Assembly: GCA_009773555.1 (NCBI GenBank)
Contig: WSXZ01000041.1
Coordinates: 1 to 44,044 of the forward strand
DNA: 44,044 bases
Direction of reading: 5' to 3'
DNA from: Methylocystaceae bacterium
GTDB lineage: Bacteria > Pseudomonadota > Alphaproteobacteria > Rhizobiales > Beijerinckiaceae
Position 1 is the stretch's first letter. Each line of letters begins with the position of its first letter. The position numbers and the translations under genes are program-made. A model generated the notes under the pieces. That model saw only the letters and a program-made list of their open reading frames with translations. It ran no database searches and was not told the origin of the DNA. This document shows, piece by piece, positions 35,262 to 43,742 of the stretch.

Positions 35262-35459
35262 TCATCCAGTCCTTGGCAGGCCACATTGTCGGTTCGCACG
35301 AATCTGGATCGCGGAAGCGACACCTGCTCGACGTGGATACGCGTCGAGGCATTGACGCATCACATCGTCACACGGTCTCGTAGGAAACCGCGACGCACCG
35401 TTCAGCAACAGTTCTTCCACGTCGCGGAAGTTCAGGGCACAGCTGAGTTTGGTCATCAT
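35262..35459 (-). mobile_element. IS6-family transposase remnant
   Basis: The minus strand begins KLSCALNFRDVEELLL, then in the next frame continues ERCVAVSYETV before a stop. This matches the FALSFRDVEELLAERG and VSYETVRRW signature near the start of IS6-type transposases. The rest of the element is not recognisable. Surrounding sequence (34900-35260 and 35460-35757) shows no supportable gene. Confidence 0.6.
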
Positions 35460-35802
35460 GGCCGATACGAGCGGAACGTCAGCAACGGTAAGCGCCTAAT
35501 GTCGCCCCGACCAAGGTGATTCTCGAGACGCCCTGGATAATGCGAAAAACGCCTGTGATCAGGCGCAGGTTGGACTGGACGAGGCCACGATCGACTCTGC
35601 GGTAAGTCTCCTCGGTCACACCGATCGTATGGGACGGCGTCCGCGACTTAGCCTTTGTGACTGCTACACATCCGCCTGTCGCAACTTGGCGACGATTCTC
35701 CGACTTGTGACGCCTGCTCGGCATTGCGATCATCGTCCGTCACAAGTCGGCTAACGCATGCCGGGTTTTAAAATGCGGGTTAGCGCGCTCGGGAGGGTTT
35801 TA

Positions 35803-38800
35803 GTGCCAGATGCTTCCTCAGCCCTCCACTCGGCTCCCGGCCTCAGTGAAGCAGACGCGCAGGCCAGGCTGAAGAGCGAGGGCTACAACGAGCTACCGCG
35901 GCCGGAACGGCGCACGCCGCTGCGAATCGTTCTCGAGGTCCTGCGCGAGCCGATGCTCGCGCTGCTCATCGGCGGCGGCCTGATCTACTTGCTGCTGGGG
36001 GATTTGAAGGAAGCATTAATTCTCCTCGTCTTCGCAACAATGTCGGTCGTCATCACGGCGGTGCAAGAGACCCGCACCGAGCGCGTCCTGGAAGCGCTGC
36101 GCGACCTTACGAGTCCGCGCGCGCTGGTTATTCGTGACGGCGTACGTAAGAGAATCGCCGGGCGCGAAGTTGTGCGCGGCGATGTCGTCGTGCTCGCCGA
36201 AGGCGACCGGGTTCCCGCCGACGCGGCGCTCAGCGAATGCCAGGACCTCCAGATCGACGAATCGCTGCTGACGGGAGAGTCGGCGCCCGTTCGCAAGATC
36301 TCCCGCGCCGATGCGCCTCTTGAAAGGCGCCGGCCGGGGGGCGATGACCTGCCGTTTGTGTTTTCAGGCTCGCTGGTGGTGCGCGGAACCGGAATAGGCG
36401 AAGTGATCGCGACCGGCGCACGAAGTGAAATCGGCAAAATTGGCCAATCGCTCAGCACGCTCGAAACGGAGCCGCCGCGTCTGCTGGCGCAGACACGGCG
36501 TCTTGTGGGGGTGTTTGCTCTCGCAGGAGGCGCCGTGAGCGTTTTGGCGGTGTTGCTCTACGGCGTGTTGCGCGGAGGATGGCTCGATGCGGTGCTCGCG
36601 GGCATAGCGCTCGGCATGTCGATGCTGCCCGAAGAGTTTCCCGTCGTGCTCACCGTATTCATGGCGATGGGAGCATGGCGGATTTCGCGGGCGCGCGTAT
36701 TGACCCGTCGCGCCGCGGCCATCGAATCTCTGGGTTCGGCGACGGTGTTGTGCACTGATAAGACCGGCACCCTGACCGAGAACCAGATGTCGATTGCCGA
36801 ACTACGCCTCAAGAGCGGCGAGGCATTACGAGCCGGCCAGATATCCCGCTCAATGCCTGCAAGCTTCGATCATCTGGTCCAGTTCGGAATTCTCGCCAGC
36901 GCGCCTGATCCATTCGATCCGATGGAAAAAGCGTTTCACGATTTCGGCCGGATCCATTTGGCCAAGAACGGAACTCTGCTTGGTCCAGATTGGAAGCTTT
37001 TGCAGACCTACGGTCTTCGTTCCGATCTCCTTGCGATGTCACAGGTCTGGCAAAGCGACGCCACGCCGGAATTCGTTGTCGCGGCCAAAGGCGCGCCGGA
37101 AGCCATCGCTATCCTCTGCCGATTGAACGAGACGGAGTTTGCTGCAGTGAAGCAGTCCGTTGAGGGCATGGCTGCCGAGGGACAGCGCGTTCTGGGAGTG
37201 GCCAGCGCGTCCTTCGCGCAGAAAGCATTGCCGGACTCGCAGCGAGACTTCACGTTCGAATTTTTGGGGCTCGTCGGACTCGCCGACCCGTTACGCTCGG
37301 CCGTTCCAGCCGCCGTGAGCGAGTGTCGGTCGGCAGGCATCAGGGTGATCATGATCACGGGCGACTACCCAGCGACGGCGAAGGCCATCGCTCGCCAGGC
37401 GGGTCTAAATACCGACGAAGTCGTGACAGGACAGACACTCGAAAGCGAGAGCGAGCCACAGCTCGCGCAGCGCATGCGGACAGCGAACATATTTGCGCGA
37501 ATCCTGCCTGATCAGAAGCTCCGAATTGTGAATGCGCTCAAAGCAAACGGCGAGATTGTCGCCATGACGGGAGACGGCGTGAATGACGCCCCCTCTCTCA
37601 AGGCCGCGCACATTGGCATTGCCATGGGCGGACGCGGAACGGACGTGGCGCGGGAGGCCTCCTCAATCGTCCTTCTCGATGATGATTTCGGTTCGATCGT
37701 CAAGGCGATCCGGCTTGGCCGCAGAATCTACGACAATCTGCGCAAGGCCACGGGTTTCATCTTCGCGGTGCATGTGCCCATCGCGGGATTGGCGATATTG
37801 CCGCTGTTGTTTGGCTTGCCGCTGCTATTTGGACCGATGCACATCGCATTTCTGGAAATGGTGATCGATCCGGTCTGTTCGCTCGTCTTCGAAGCCGAGA
37901 TCGAGGAAGACGATGTGATGCGCCGCCCGCCACGTCCTACCGACGAGCCGCTGTTCTCGGCTCCCGTGATCGCGTGGGGCCTCTTACAGGGAGCGTTCGC
38001 ATTCGCGCTTGTCGCCGTCATTTTCCTCATCGCGCTGAAGCGGGGCATGCCAGAGACGGAAGTGCGCGCGTTAACTTTCTTCTCATTGGTCCTCGCGATC
38101 GTCAGCCTAATCTTTGTCAACCGCACCTTCAGCGCATCGCTGGTAACAGCGCTCCGTCAACCAAACACGGCGCTTGCGTGGGTGCTCCTTGCCGTCGTGG
38201 CGATGCTGAGTCTGACGCTCCTTTCGCCCCCCATTAGCGATCTCTTCCGCTTCGGGCCCCTACACCTGGACGACCTGGCGGTCACGCTCGGCGCCGGCAT
38301 CATCGTGTTGGTGCTGCTTGAAGCGCTCAAATACGTTTGGCGCGGCGCAGGACTTAACGGAGTTCGTTGGCTCCGTCGGATATTCGTACAAAGTCGCGTG
38401 AACGCGAGGACCTCTGTCGGATGGACGGCAGCAGCGGCGATGGCGATTTCACTTGGCTGGCTTCTTATCGCTTATGCGCCAATGCTCATCACGCCGCGAG
38501 AGACTGGGTCGGTTCGAGTAGAGAGGATTGAACCCCCGCCCGCGCAACAAGGCGCTCCCACCCCGTCCAAGGAAACGAAATCCGCCGTGGAGGAAGCCCA
38601 GCCAAGCGACCGGGAACAGGAGATCGGCGCGAGTACGACAGCTGGCGGGCCTTCCAAATTTATTACCAAGATGTTGCCCAGTGGCGTCGCATTGAACGTT
38701 CCGAGTTCCGGCATGGAGGCCAATCTGCTCGCGTTTTTCGAGCGTGAATCGAAGATAGAAGGAGTGACCTGGTTCGACTTCGACCGCCTCCAATTCGAGA

Positions 38801-39108
38801 CGGGCAAAGCAAAACCGCAAGCCGCATTCCAGGATCAGTTAAAAAACATCGCAGACATCCTGGCGGCCTATCCGAACGTCATATCCGTGATTGGCGGTTA
38901 TACGGACAGCGTCGGCGCCCGGAGCGCAAATAAGAGATTGTCAAAAGCGCGCGCAGACTCGGTGATGCGCGAGTTGACGAGAATGGGCGTGGACGCTTCA
39001 CGCCTCAACACGAAAGGTTATGGCGAAAGCCATCCGGTCGCGACCAATGACACTGAGGAGGGACGGACAAAAAATCGACGAATCTCGCTAGGCTTAACTC
39101 GAAAGTAG
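35803..39108 (+). CDS. Cation P-type ATPase fused to a periplasmic OmpA-type domain
   Basis: A 1,101-residue pump. The ATPase part has LTGESAPVRK (A domain), the TM4 motif MSMLPEEFPVVLTVF, the phosphorylation site CTDKTGTLTENQ at about Asp319 and MTGDGVNDAPSLKAAHIGIA, and resembles P2-type Ca2+/cation ATPases. Ten helices end near ALKYVWRG. An extra helix (AAAAMAISLGWLLIAYAPML, about residues 870-893) and a Pro-rich linker lead to a complete OmpA domain (about 988-1100): FDFDRLQFETG, GGYTDSVG, LSKARADSVM, KGYGESHPVATND, GRTKNRRISL. I chose GTG 35803, with GGGAGGG upstream, over ATG 35758. The eleventh helix would place the OmpA domain in the periplasm. The ion is unknown. Confidence 0.88.
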   Translation: MPDASSALHSAPGLSEADAQARLKSEGYNELPRPERRTPLRIVLEVLREPMLALLIGGGLIYLLLGDLKEALILLVFATMSVVITAVQETRTERVLEALRDLTSPRALVIRDGVRKRIAGREVVRGDVVVLAEGDRVPADAALSECQDLQIDESLLTGESAPVRKISRADAPLERRRPGGDDLPFVFSGSLVVRGTGIGEVIATGARSEIGKIGQSLSTLETEPPRLLAQTRRLVGVFALAGGAVSVLAVLLYGVLRGGWLDAVLAGIALGMSMLPEEFPVVLTVFMAMGAWRISRARVLTRRAAAIESLGSATVLCTDKTGTLTENQMSIAELRLKSGEALRAGQISRSMPASFDHLVQFGILASAPDPFDPMEKAFHDFGRIHLAKNGTLLGPDWKLLQTYGLRSDLLAMSQVWQSDATPEFVVAAKGAPEAIAILCRLNETEFAAVKQSVEGMAAEGQRVLGVASASFAQKALPDSQRDFTFEFLGLVGLADPLRSAVPAAVSECRSAGIRVIMITGDYPATAKAIARQAGLNTDEVVTGQTLESESEPQLAQRMRTANIFARILPDQKLRIVNALKANGEIVAMTGDGVNDAPSLKAAHIGIAMGGRGTDVAREASSIVLLDDDFGSIVKAIRLGRRIYDNLRKATGFIFAVHVPIAGLAILPLLFGLPLLFGPMHIAFLEMVIDPVCSLVFEAEIEEDDVMRRPPRPTDEPLFSAPVIAWGLLQGAFAFALVAVIFLIALKRGMPETEVRALTFFSLVLAIVSLIFVNRTFSASLVTALRQPNTALAWVLLAVVAMLSLTLLSPPISDLFRFGPLHLDDLAVTLGAGIIVLVLLEALKYVWRGAGLNGVRWLRRIFVQSRVNARTSVGWTAAAAMAISLGWLLIAYAPMLITPRETGSVRVERIEPPPAQQGAPTPSKETKSAVEEAQPSDREQEIGASTTAGGPSKFITKMLPSGVALNVPSSGMEANLLAFFERESKIEGVTWFDFDRLQFETGKAKPQAAFQDQLKNIADILAAYPNVISVIGGYTDSVGARSANKRLSKARADSVMRELTRMGVDASRLNTKGYGESHPVATNDTEEGRTKNRRISLGLTRK

Positions 39109-39900
39109 CGAATGCTAAGAAAAATGGTTTCAGCAAGTTTGAGGGCTATGGCGCAAATTCAAACGAATGGTCGCAAAAGCCGCGTTTGGGCGTTCGACGG
39201 GACAAGCCGCAATGACCGTGTTCCAAATCTCTGGCGCGGTTTTGCCGTCACTGAAGCTTCTTGTGGCTCAACGGCGTCCGCGGGACCGTGATGATCTTCC
39301 CGAACCCTCGAACCGGTAGAAGACGCGAACCTTCCCGGAAGGATGTGTCATGCAGTAGTTGGCCACTTCTGGGAAGAGCCGGGCCATTTCCAACTTCGTC
39401 GTCATAGAAAGCTTCATCATGAGCGCACATGCGATGACGGAGTTGATCATTTGTCCTCTCTGCGCATCCGAGCGCACGCTCGGCCTCCTTGGTCGAGCGG
39501 CGGAAGGAAGCCATGACGATGACGTTCATGAACCCTATAAGCCCAAGCTCTGTGAGAAATCCGGGCTAAGTCAAGTCCAATCGACGAACCACTCAATTTT
39601 CTGGGAGCGATCTCCAATCGTTCGTTGATGCGGAAGCTCATGATCCGAGACGCAGCCGGACGGGCTCGGCCCAACTCCTCGGCGAAGCGAAGCGTAGAGA
39701 AGGATGGCCACTTCATTCCCGACCGCAATTCATTCATCCTGCACTGCTATCGGAAATTCCCTCCCCTCGTTGGCGCAGCGACAAACGACCGCGACTTCGT
39801 ATTGTCGAAGTGTGGCGCACTTGCCTTACTGATCGTGCGCAATGTTGCTTCCGGGTGCGACCTCGTCACTCGGATTCCGCGCAGTCCCTCGTAAGCGAAA
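39109..39900. other. Intergenic/degenerate stretch
   Basis: About 790 bases in which several frames of 70-95 residues exist, for example on the minus strand with LEMARLFPEVANYCMTHPSG. I recognise no family and see no convincing ribosome site. It may hold decayed genes belonging with the parA remnant that follows. Confidence 0.35.
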
Positions 39901-40397
39901 TCGATCGCCTCGCGGCAGAAAAAAAGAAGCAGCCGTCGTCGCCTTCATCAGCCAAAAGGATGGCGTCGGCGAAAGCACATTAGCCCGTGACCTCGCCAGC
40001 GAGGCGGGCAAGAGCGGGCTGGAGCCAAGATAACTGCGTCCCGAGGGCCCGTCTCGTCTTCGCTTGAACCACGTATTGATCGACGAAGCAAAACAGCTGC
40101 TCAGGAGTATTGCGCGAGGCTGGCGGCGAGGTCTTGTCGGGTTCCTTGCCGTCGAAGACCTCCTACCGCGACGCCGAGAACCAAGGTCGCAGCGTGACGG
40201 AGACGCAGATCGACGCTGCGGTCGCCGGAGAGACGGCCCGTTTCGACCGGCCGGTCGACGACCGCGTAGTCGCCACACAGGCAAATTCGCTATCTCGGAG
40301 ACTACCTAGGAGATTGGGTGGGAAGAGGCCAAAGATACCTGCGGCGCCGCTTCTTGACACAGCTCTTCTCGAAATTGATCTCGCGCGCTTGCAATGA
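39900..40397 (+). pseudogene. parA: ParA-type partition ATPase remnant
   Basis: The 5' part encodes VVAFISQKDGVGESTLARDL and ASEAGKSGL, the deviant Walker A region of ParA proteins, where KGGVGKST is expected. The signature lysine is glutamate here. After a stop near 40030 and loss of about 90 residues, another frame gives REAGGEVLSGSLPSKTSYRD and AENQGRSVTETQ, which is the C-terminal ParA block. This indicates a plasmid- or ICE-type partition gene in advanced decay. Boundaries are approximate. Confidence 0.65.
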
Positions 40398-40461
40398 GAA
40401 GTCGGAGGGTGATGCACGAGCCCGCAATAAAGGAAAAAGCGCGCCGCTTGCCAACGGACCA

Positions 40462-40668
40462 TTATCGTCGGAGAATATATCGCCCCGTCAAGGCCTCGGA
40501 TCTGTCTGCTAAAGCGGCCTCTATGAGGGCCCTCACCTCGGGCCGGATCGCCTTGCCGCCTCTCTCAAATAGACCGTCAATGGTACCGGACCGAATCTGA
40601 GCCCTTCTTGCTTGGCTTTTCGTTCTCGCGAGATAGGCGGCGGGGCCTTCGTTCATTCTCTTGGGCAT
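40462..40668 (-). CDS. Small basic hypothetical protein
   Basis: A 68-residue frame, MPKRMNEGPAAYLARTKSQA, then RRAQIRSGTIDGLFERGGKA and EVRALIEAALADRSE. It is basic and helical. I do not recognise the family. It could be a relic of element maintenance genes beside parA. Between it and the integrase (40669-41155) I see no other gene. Confidence 0.4.
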   Translation of the reverse strand: MPKRMNEGPAAYLARTKSQARRAQIRSGTIDGLFERGGKAIRPEVRALIEAALADRSEALTGRYILRR

Positions 40669-41155
40669 CTATCTTAGGTAGGGCGTGCGAGTCTTTTTGC
40701 GAGCTCAAAGCGAACGCGTGCAATCACAAATGCTCGCGGTTGAGACAGCGACCTCGCCAAATCCTCCCAGAACCTCGGCCATACGCGGGGTTCGTGAAGT
40801 GGGGCAGACAGCGCATTTCAATCTGCGCCAGTTACGGCTTAAGGACCGCCATCCTTTGGCTGGCGAAACCGCCATGGCGCTTAGGAAATCGGGCCGTCGG
40901 GGCAAGAGCCGAGTTAGCGTGCACCGTTTGGTCCTCGCGCGCGACGAAGATTGAGCCTCAAGAAACCCGTCCGAATCGATTTACAGCACGGCGGAATCCA
41001 GTCCGGCTGCAAGTTATAGCGGCGCTTTATCATCTCTTTTCGCGCCATATCCGCCGCGCTTGTCTTTTCGTTAGGGTGTCTGATTGTGCGCTTATCGGAT
41101 GCACTTTCCCTTTGGGTGACAGAGTTTCGCATTGGATTTTGAACTTGGATCACTT

Positions 41156-42322
41156 TCACCGCTTTTCATCAAGCGCTGCAGAAATAGCCTCTCCTATCGC
41201 ATCCGCTGCACGCCGGACCGGATCGGCGTCGAGATGCGCGTAGCGGTTAGTCGTCGAAGCCTGCATATGGCCGAGGAGCTTGCCGACGATTGGCAAGCCA
41301 AGCCCTGCTCCGGCGCCGACACTGGCGAAAGAGTGGCGCAGGTCATGAATGCGCAGCCCCGGAAGAGTGGCGGCCTCCGTCACTGCCGCCCACGGCTTCT
41401 TGAGATCCGCTCGCGGCAGACTTGGGTCCGCGCCGGGTATGACGCAATCTCCGACACGCTCCAGCGATCGCAGCACCGCCAGCGCTGGCGCGTTAAGGAA
41501 GATCGTTTTCTTGCCGGTCTTGGAATCGGGCAGGAACAGCAAGCCCCGCTCCATATCGACATGTTCCCAACGAAGGTGAAGAATTTCGCGCAAGCGCGCG
41601 CCGGTAAATAGCAGGAGCCTTAGCGCCGCAATCCCCTCTCGAAATCGCCCGTCGCAACCAAATCGGCGAAAGGCTTCTCCGAGCCGCGCCAACTCCTCCG
41701 TCGTTAGGAAGCGCTCCCGCCGCGCTTCTGGAAACCGCTCAATCCGAGCAGCGGGATTACATTCATCTGCGACTAGTCCAAGCCGCTCCGCGAAAGAATA
41801 CATGCTTGCGACTACCGCGAGCAGCCGATTGGCCTGATACGGATGGTCTCGCATTGACAAATGTAAACGCGCGAGATCGGACCGGGCGAAATCATGCGCC
41901 TTCCGGGACCCATGTTTGGGCAAGACATAGCGTTCTATCAGGCTGCGGTAGTGAGCCGCCGTCGTGCCCTTCCGCTTCGGGCCGATGTGCTCGGCGAGAA
42001 ATCTCCTTGCCAGTTCGTCGACAGTGATTGCCGCTCGCTCACCACGACGTTCTTCTGCAGGGTCACTGCCGCGACGCACATCGGCAAGAGTTGCCTGAGC
42101 CAACCCCCTCGCCTGCTCCGGCGTTAAATGTCCGAACCGGCCCACCGCGAGAAAGCGTTTCCGACCCGCAATGCGATATCGGACAAGAAACGTCTTTGTC
42201 CCTGACGGCTCAACCCTAAGCCCAAAGCCTTTCAACGTGCTGTCCCAGACTACATAACGTTCAGGCTCAGGCTGCGCCGTGTCGACAATCCGCTTTGTCA
42301 GCTTCGCAATCCGCACTATCAT
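41156..42322 (-). CDS. int: Tyrosine integrase with arm-binding domain
   Basis: A 388-residue phage/ICE-type integrase. An N-terminal arm DNA-binding DUF4102-like domain (YVVWDSTLKGFGLRVEPSGT; RYRIAGRKRFLAVGRFGHLT) precedes a SAM-like core-binding domain (RRFLAEHIGPKRKGTTAAHY) and the catalytic domain. The latter has FTGARLREILHLRWEH (first Arg), RIHDLRHSFASVGA (HxxR) and LLGHMQASTTNRYAHL (His and nucleophile Tyr). ATG 42322 has a full AAAGGAGG upstream. It is transcribed leftward, away from the tRNA fragment 150 bases to its right, the layout expected of an integrase at the end of its own element. It appears intact. Confidence 0.94.
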   Translation of the reverse strand: MIVRIAKLTKRIVDTAQPEPERYVVWDSTLKGFGLRVEPSGTKTFLVRYRIAGRKRFLAVGRFGHLTPEQARGLAQATLADVRRGSDPAEERRGERAAITVDELARRFLAEHIGPKRKGTTAAHYRSLIERYVLPKHGSRKAHDFARSDLARLHLSMRDHPYQANRLLAVVASMYSFAERLGLVADECNPAARIERFPEARRERFLTTEELARLGEAFRRFGCDGRFREGIAALRLLLFTGARLREILHLRWEHVDMERGLLFLPDSKTGKKTIFLNAPALAVLRSLERVGDCVIPGADPSLPRADLKKPWAAVTEAATLPGLRIHDLRHSFASVGAGAGLGLPIVGKLLGHMQASTTNRYAHLDADPVRRAADAIGEAISAALDEKR

Positions 42323-42424
42323 CAGGCCTCCTTTGGTGACCATATGGTGACCACCAGAAAGAACGTCGCCGACGGCAATCGGAAAGCGCCTCGCGCATAA
42401 TGTCAATTATAATCAGGATATTAT

Positions 42425-42460
42425 CGCAGAATAGCGTAAGAACGGATAGCGCAGAATAGC
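42425..42460. repeat. Two direct repeats between int and the att site
   Basis: CGCAGAATAGC occurs at 42425-42435 and again at 42450-42460, 25 bases apart, just inside the putative element end. Spaced short direct repeats beside an attachment site are typical arm-type integrase or excisionase binding sites. This assignment is inferred from position. Confidence 0.5.
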
Positions 42461-42470
42461 CCATGGGTGA

Positions 42471-42517
42471 GACTTTTAATCAGGGGGTCCTGGGTTCGAG
42501 CCCCAGCGCGCTCACCA
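42471..42517 (+). other. 3' fragment of tRNA-Lys(UUU): putative attachment site
   Basis: GACTTTTAATCAGGGGGTCC and what follows to GCGCGCTCACCA form the anticodon loop (CTTTTAA, anticodon TTT), variable loop, T-arm (CTGGG-TTCGAGC-CCCAG), acceptor 3' strand CGCGCTC, discriminator A and CCA. The bases just left of it do not complete the anticodon stem, and no D-arm or 5' acceptor strand is present, so this is not a functional tRNA. Next to an integrase this is the classic footprint of integration into the 3' end of a tRNA-Lys gene, with the intact copy at the other, unseen end. Confidence 0.85.
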
Positions 42518-42576
42518 ACATTATCAATTGGTCAAGGCCGGCATCGCAATCAGACCGAGAATTTCGAGGGCCGAAT

Positions 42577-42993
42577 ATGGACGAATGGGTCGCGCATATC
42601 GCGGCGTCAGTCGGCATCGCGCCCCCAGTCGCGAGACTCGCCGTCGGTCACGTTTTTGGCTTCCTCCAAAAGCGCCATCCGAATGGCCCTGCCGACGAGC
42701 TGATCGAGAAAATTCCCGGCGCTGAAGCCGCGATAAGGGACGCTGCGGCGGCGCCGCGGCGGGGTCTGCTCGGCGGCGTGCTCGGAGGGGTCGGCGGCCT
42801 GTTGGGCGGCGCGAAAGGCGACGTCCTTGCGCTGACGGCTCGCTTGACGAGCCTGGGTCTCTCTCCCGACCAGCTTCAGAAGCTGGCCAGAGAGATCTTC
42901 GGCGGCGCGGAGCAGGTTATCGGCAGAGAGAAGCTGCGAAGCATGACTGATTCGATTCCTGGCCTATCGCAATTTCTCTGGCCGAAGTCGTGA
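42577..42993 (+). CDS. Hypothetical protein (DUF2780-like), right of the att site
   Basis: A 138-residue protein. An N-terminal helical segment (MDEWVAHIAASVGIAPPVAR with HVFGFLQKRHP) is followed by a glycine-rich middle (GLLGGVLGGVGGLLGGAKG) and a C-terminal helical part (LTSLGLSPDQLQKLAREIFG; SIPGLSQFLWPKS). The form resembles DUF2780-type proteins, of unknown function. The ATG at 42577 is preferred; the longer frame begins within the tRNA fragment. It probably belongs to the chromosomal flank. Confidence 0.62.
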   Translation: MDEWVAHIAASVGIAPPVARLAVGHVFGFLQKRHPNGPADELIEKIPGAEAAIRDAAAAPRRGLLGGVLGGVGGLLGGAKGDVLALTARLTSLGLSPDQLQKLAREIFGGAEQVIGREKLRSMTDSIPGLSQFLWPKS

Positions 42994-43313
42994 TTGGCGC
43001 ATCTCAGGGAAAGTGCGAGACGCGAATCGCGCCAGCGCAGAGCCGCCCCGCGCAAGCCGCCGCCGGGGCGCGCGCCAAGATAAACAGTCCTTGATCAAAG
43101 GTTGGCGCACATGCTCGCGCGTCGCCGTTTCGACAAATCAACACGACGCCATGTCCTCGTTCACGCATTGTCGGTTTGCGCGTCCGTCATCCTCCATGAA
43201 AATATCTGTAGAGGCGGCCTCCCGCCCATGCCGGACGCGCGCAGGCGAGATCGAGCGCCTGTTTAGCAAAATAACTCGCGTATAAAACGACGCATCTTGC
43301 CCGAACAGGAGCG

Positions 43314-43568
43314 TTAATCAGCTTTGGTCGAGCGCATTCCTCGTCGGCAACTGCGCATCTTGTGAGTCTTGCAGCTTCCGTATCTGTAAGACGGCCGTGG
43401 TCTGAATGTCTCATAGCCACCCCCAGGCGGATTTTGTTCCCGCACCATGTTCTCCAAGACCACGGTCCCGATCGGGCCCATATCTCCTTGAGCCACAAGG
43501 GAAGTCGGACTTAGGACCGCCAATGAGACAAACACCGACGAAATCAGGCTAACCCCACGACATTTCAT
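43314..43568 (-). CDS. Small exported hypothetical protein
   Basis: An 84-residue protein with a signal peptide (GVSLISSVFVSLAVLSPTSL, cleaved near VAQG) and a short basic mature part with two cysteines (YGSCKTHKMRSC). GGGGAAAAA precedes the ATG at 43568. No family is recognised. The 320 bases between the DUF2780-like gene and this one show no gene. Confidence 0.5.
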   Translation of the reverse strand: MKCRGVSLISSVFVSLAVLSPTSLVAQGDMGPIGTVVLENMVREQNPPGGGYETFRPRPSYRYGSCKTHKMRSCRRGMRSTKAD

Positions 43569-43733
43569 GCTTTTTCCCCAATTTACCAGGTAGAGCGCTC
43601 AGCTTATTAGCTATCATTGTACTTCGATCGAATACAAGAAGGCGTCTTACATTCATCTAAAGTTCATAATTCGGAATCGTTCCATAATTCTCATTTGCAC
43701 TTCACCAACGACGTTAACCTCTCATCGCCGAGG

Positions 43734-43742
43734 TTATCCACA
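43734..43742 (+). promoter_or_regulatory. Perfect DnaA-box sequence in an AT-richer intergenic region
   Basis: TTATCCACA, a perfect match to the classical DnaA box, lies in a 470-base stretch (43569-44044) that is noticeably richer in A/T than the rest of the window and has no supportable gene. A single box is weak evidence for an origin; it may regulate a gene beyond the right edge or be chance. Confidence 0.35.

Noticed and set aside
39268-39529. Two overlapping minus-strand frames with MARLFPEVANYCMTHPSG
   Set aside because: Looks protein-like in parts but I cannot match a family or choose a frame.
42463-42576. N-terminal extension of the DUF2780-like protein through the tRNA fragment
   Set aside because: Translates tRNA sequence; the ATG at 42577 begins the helical protein.
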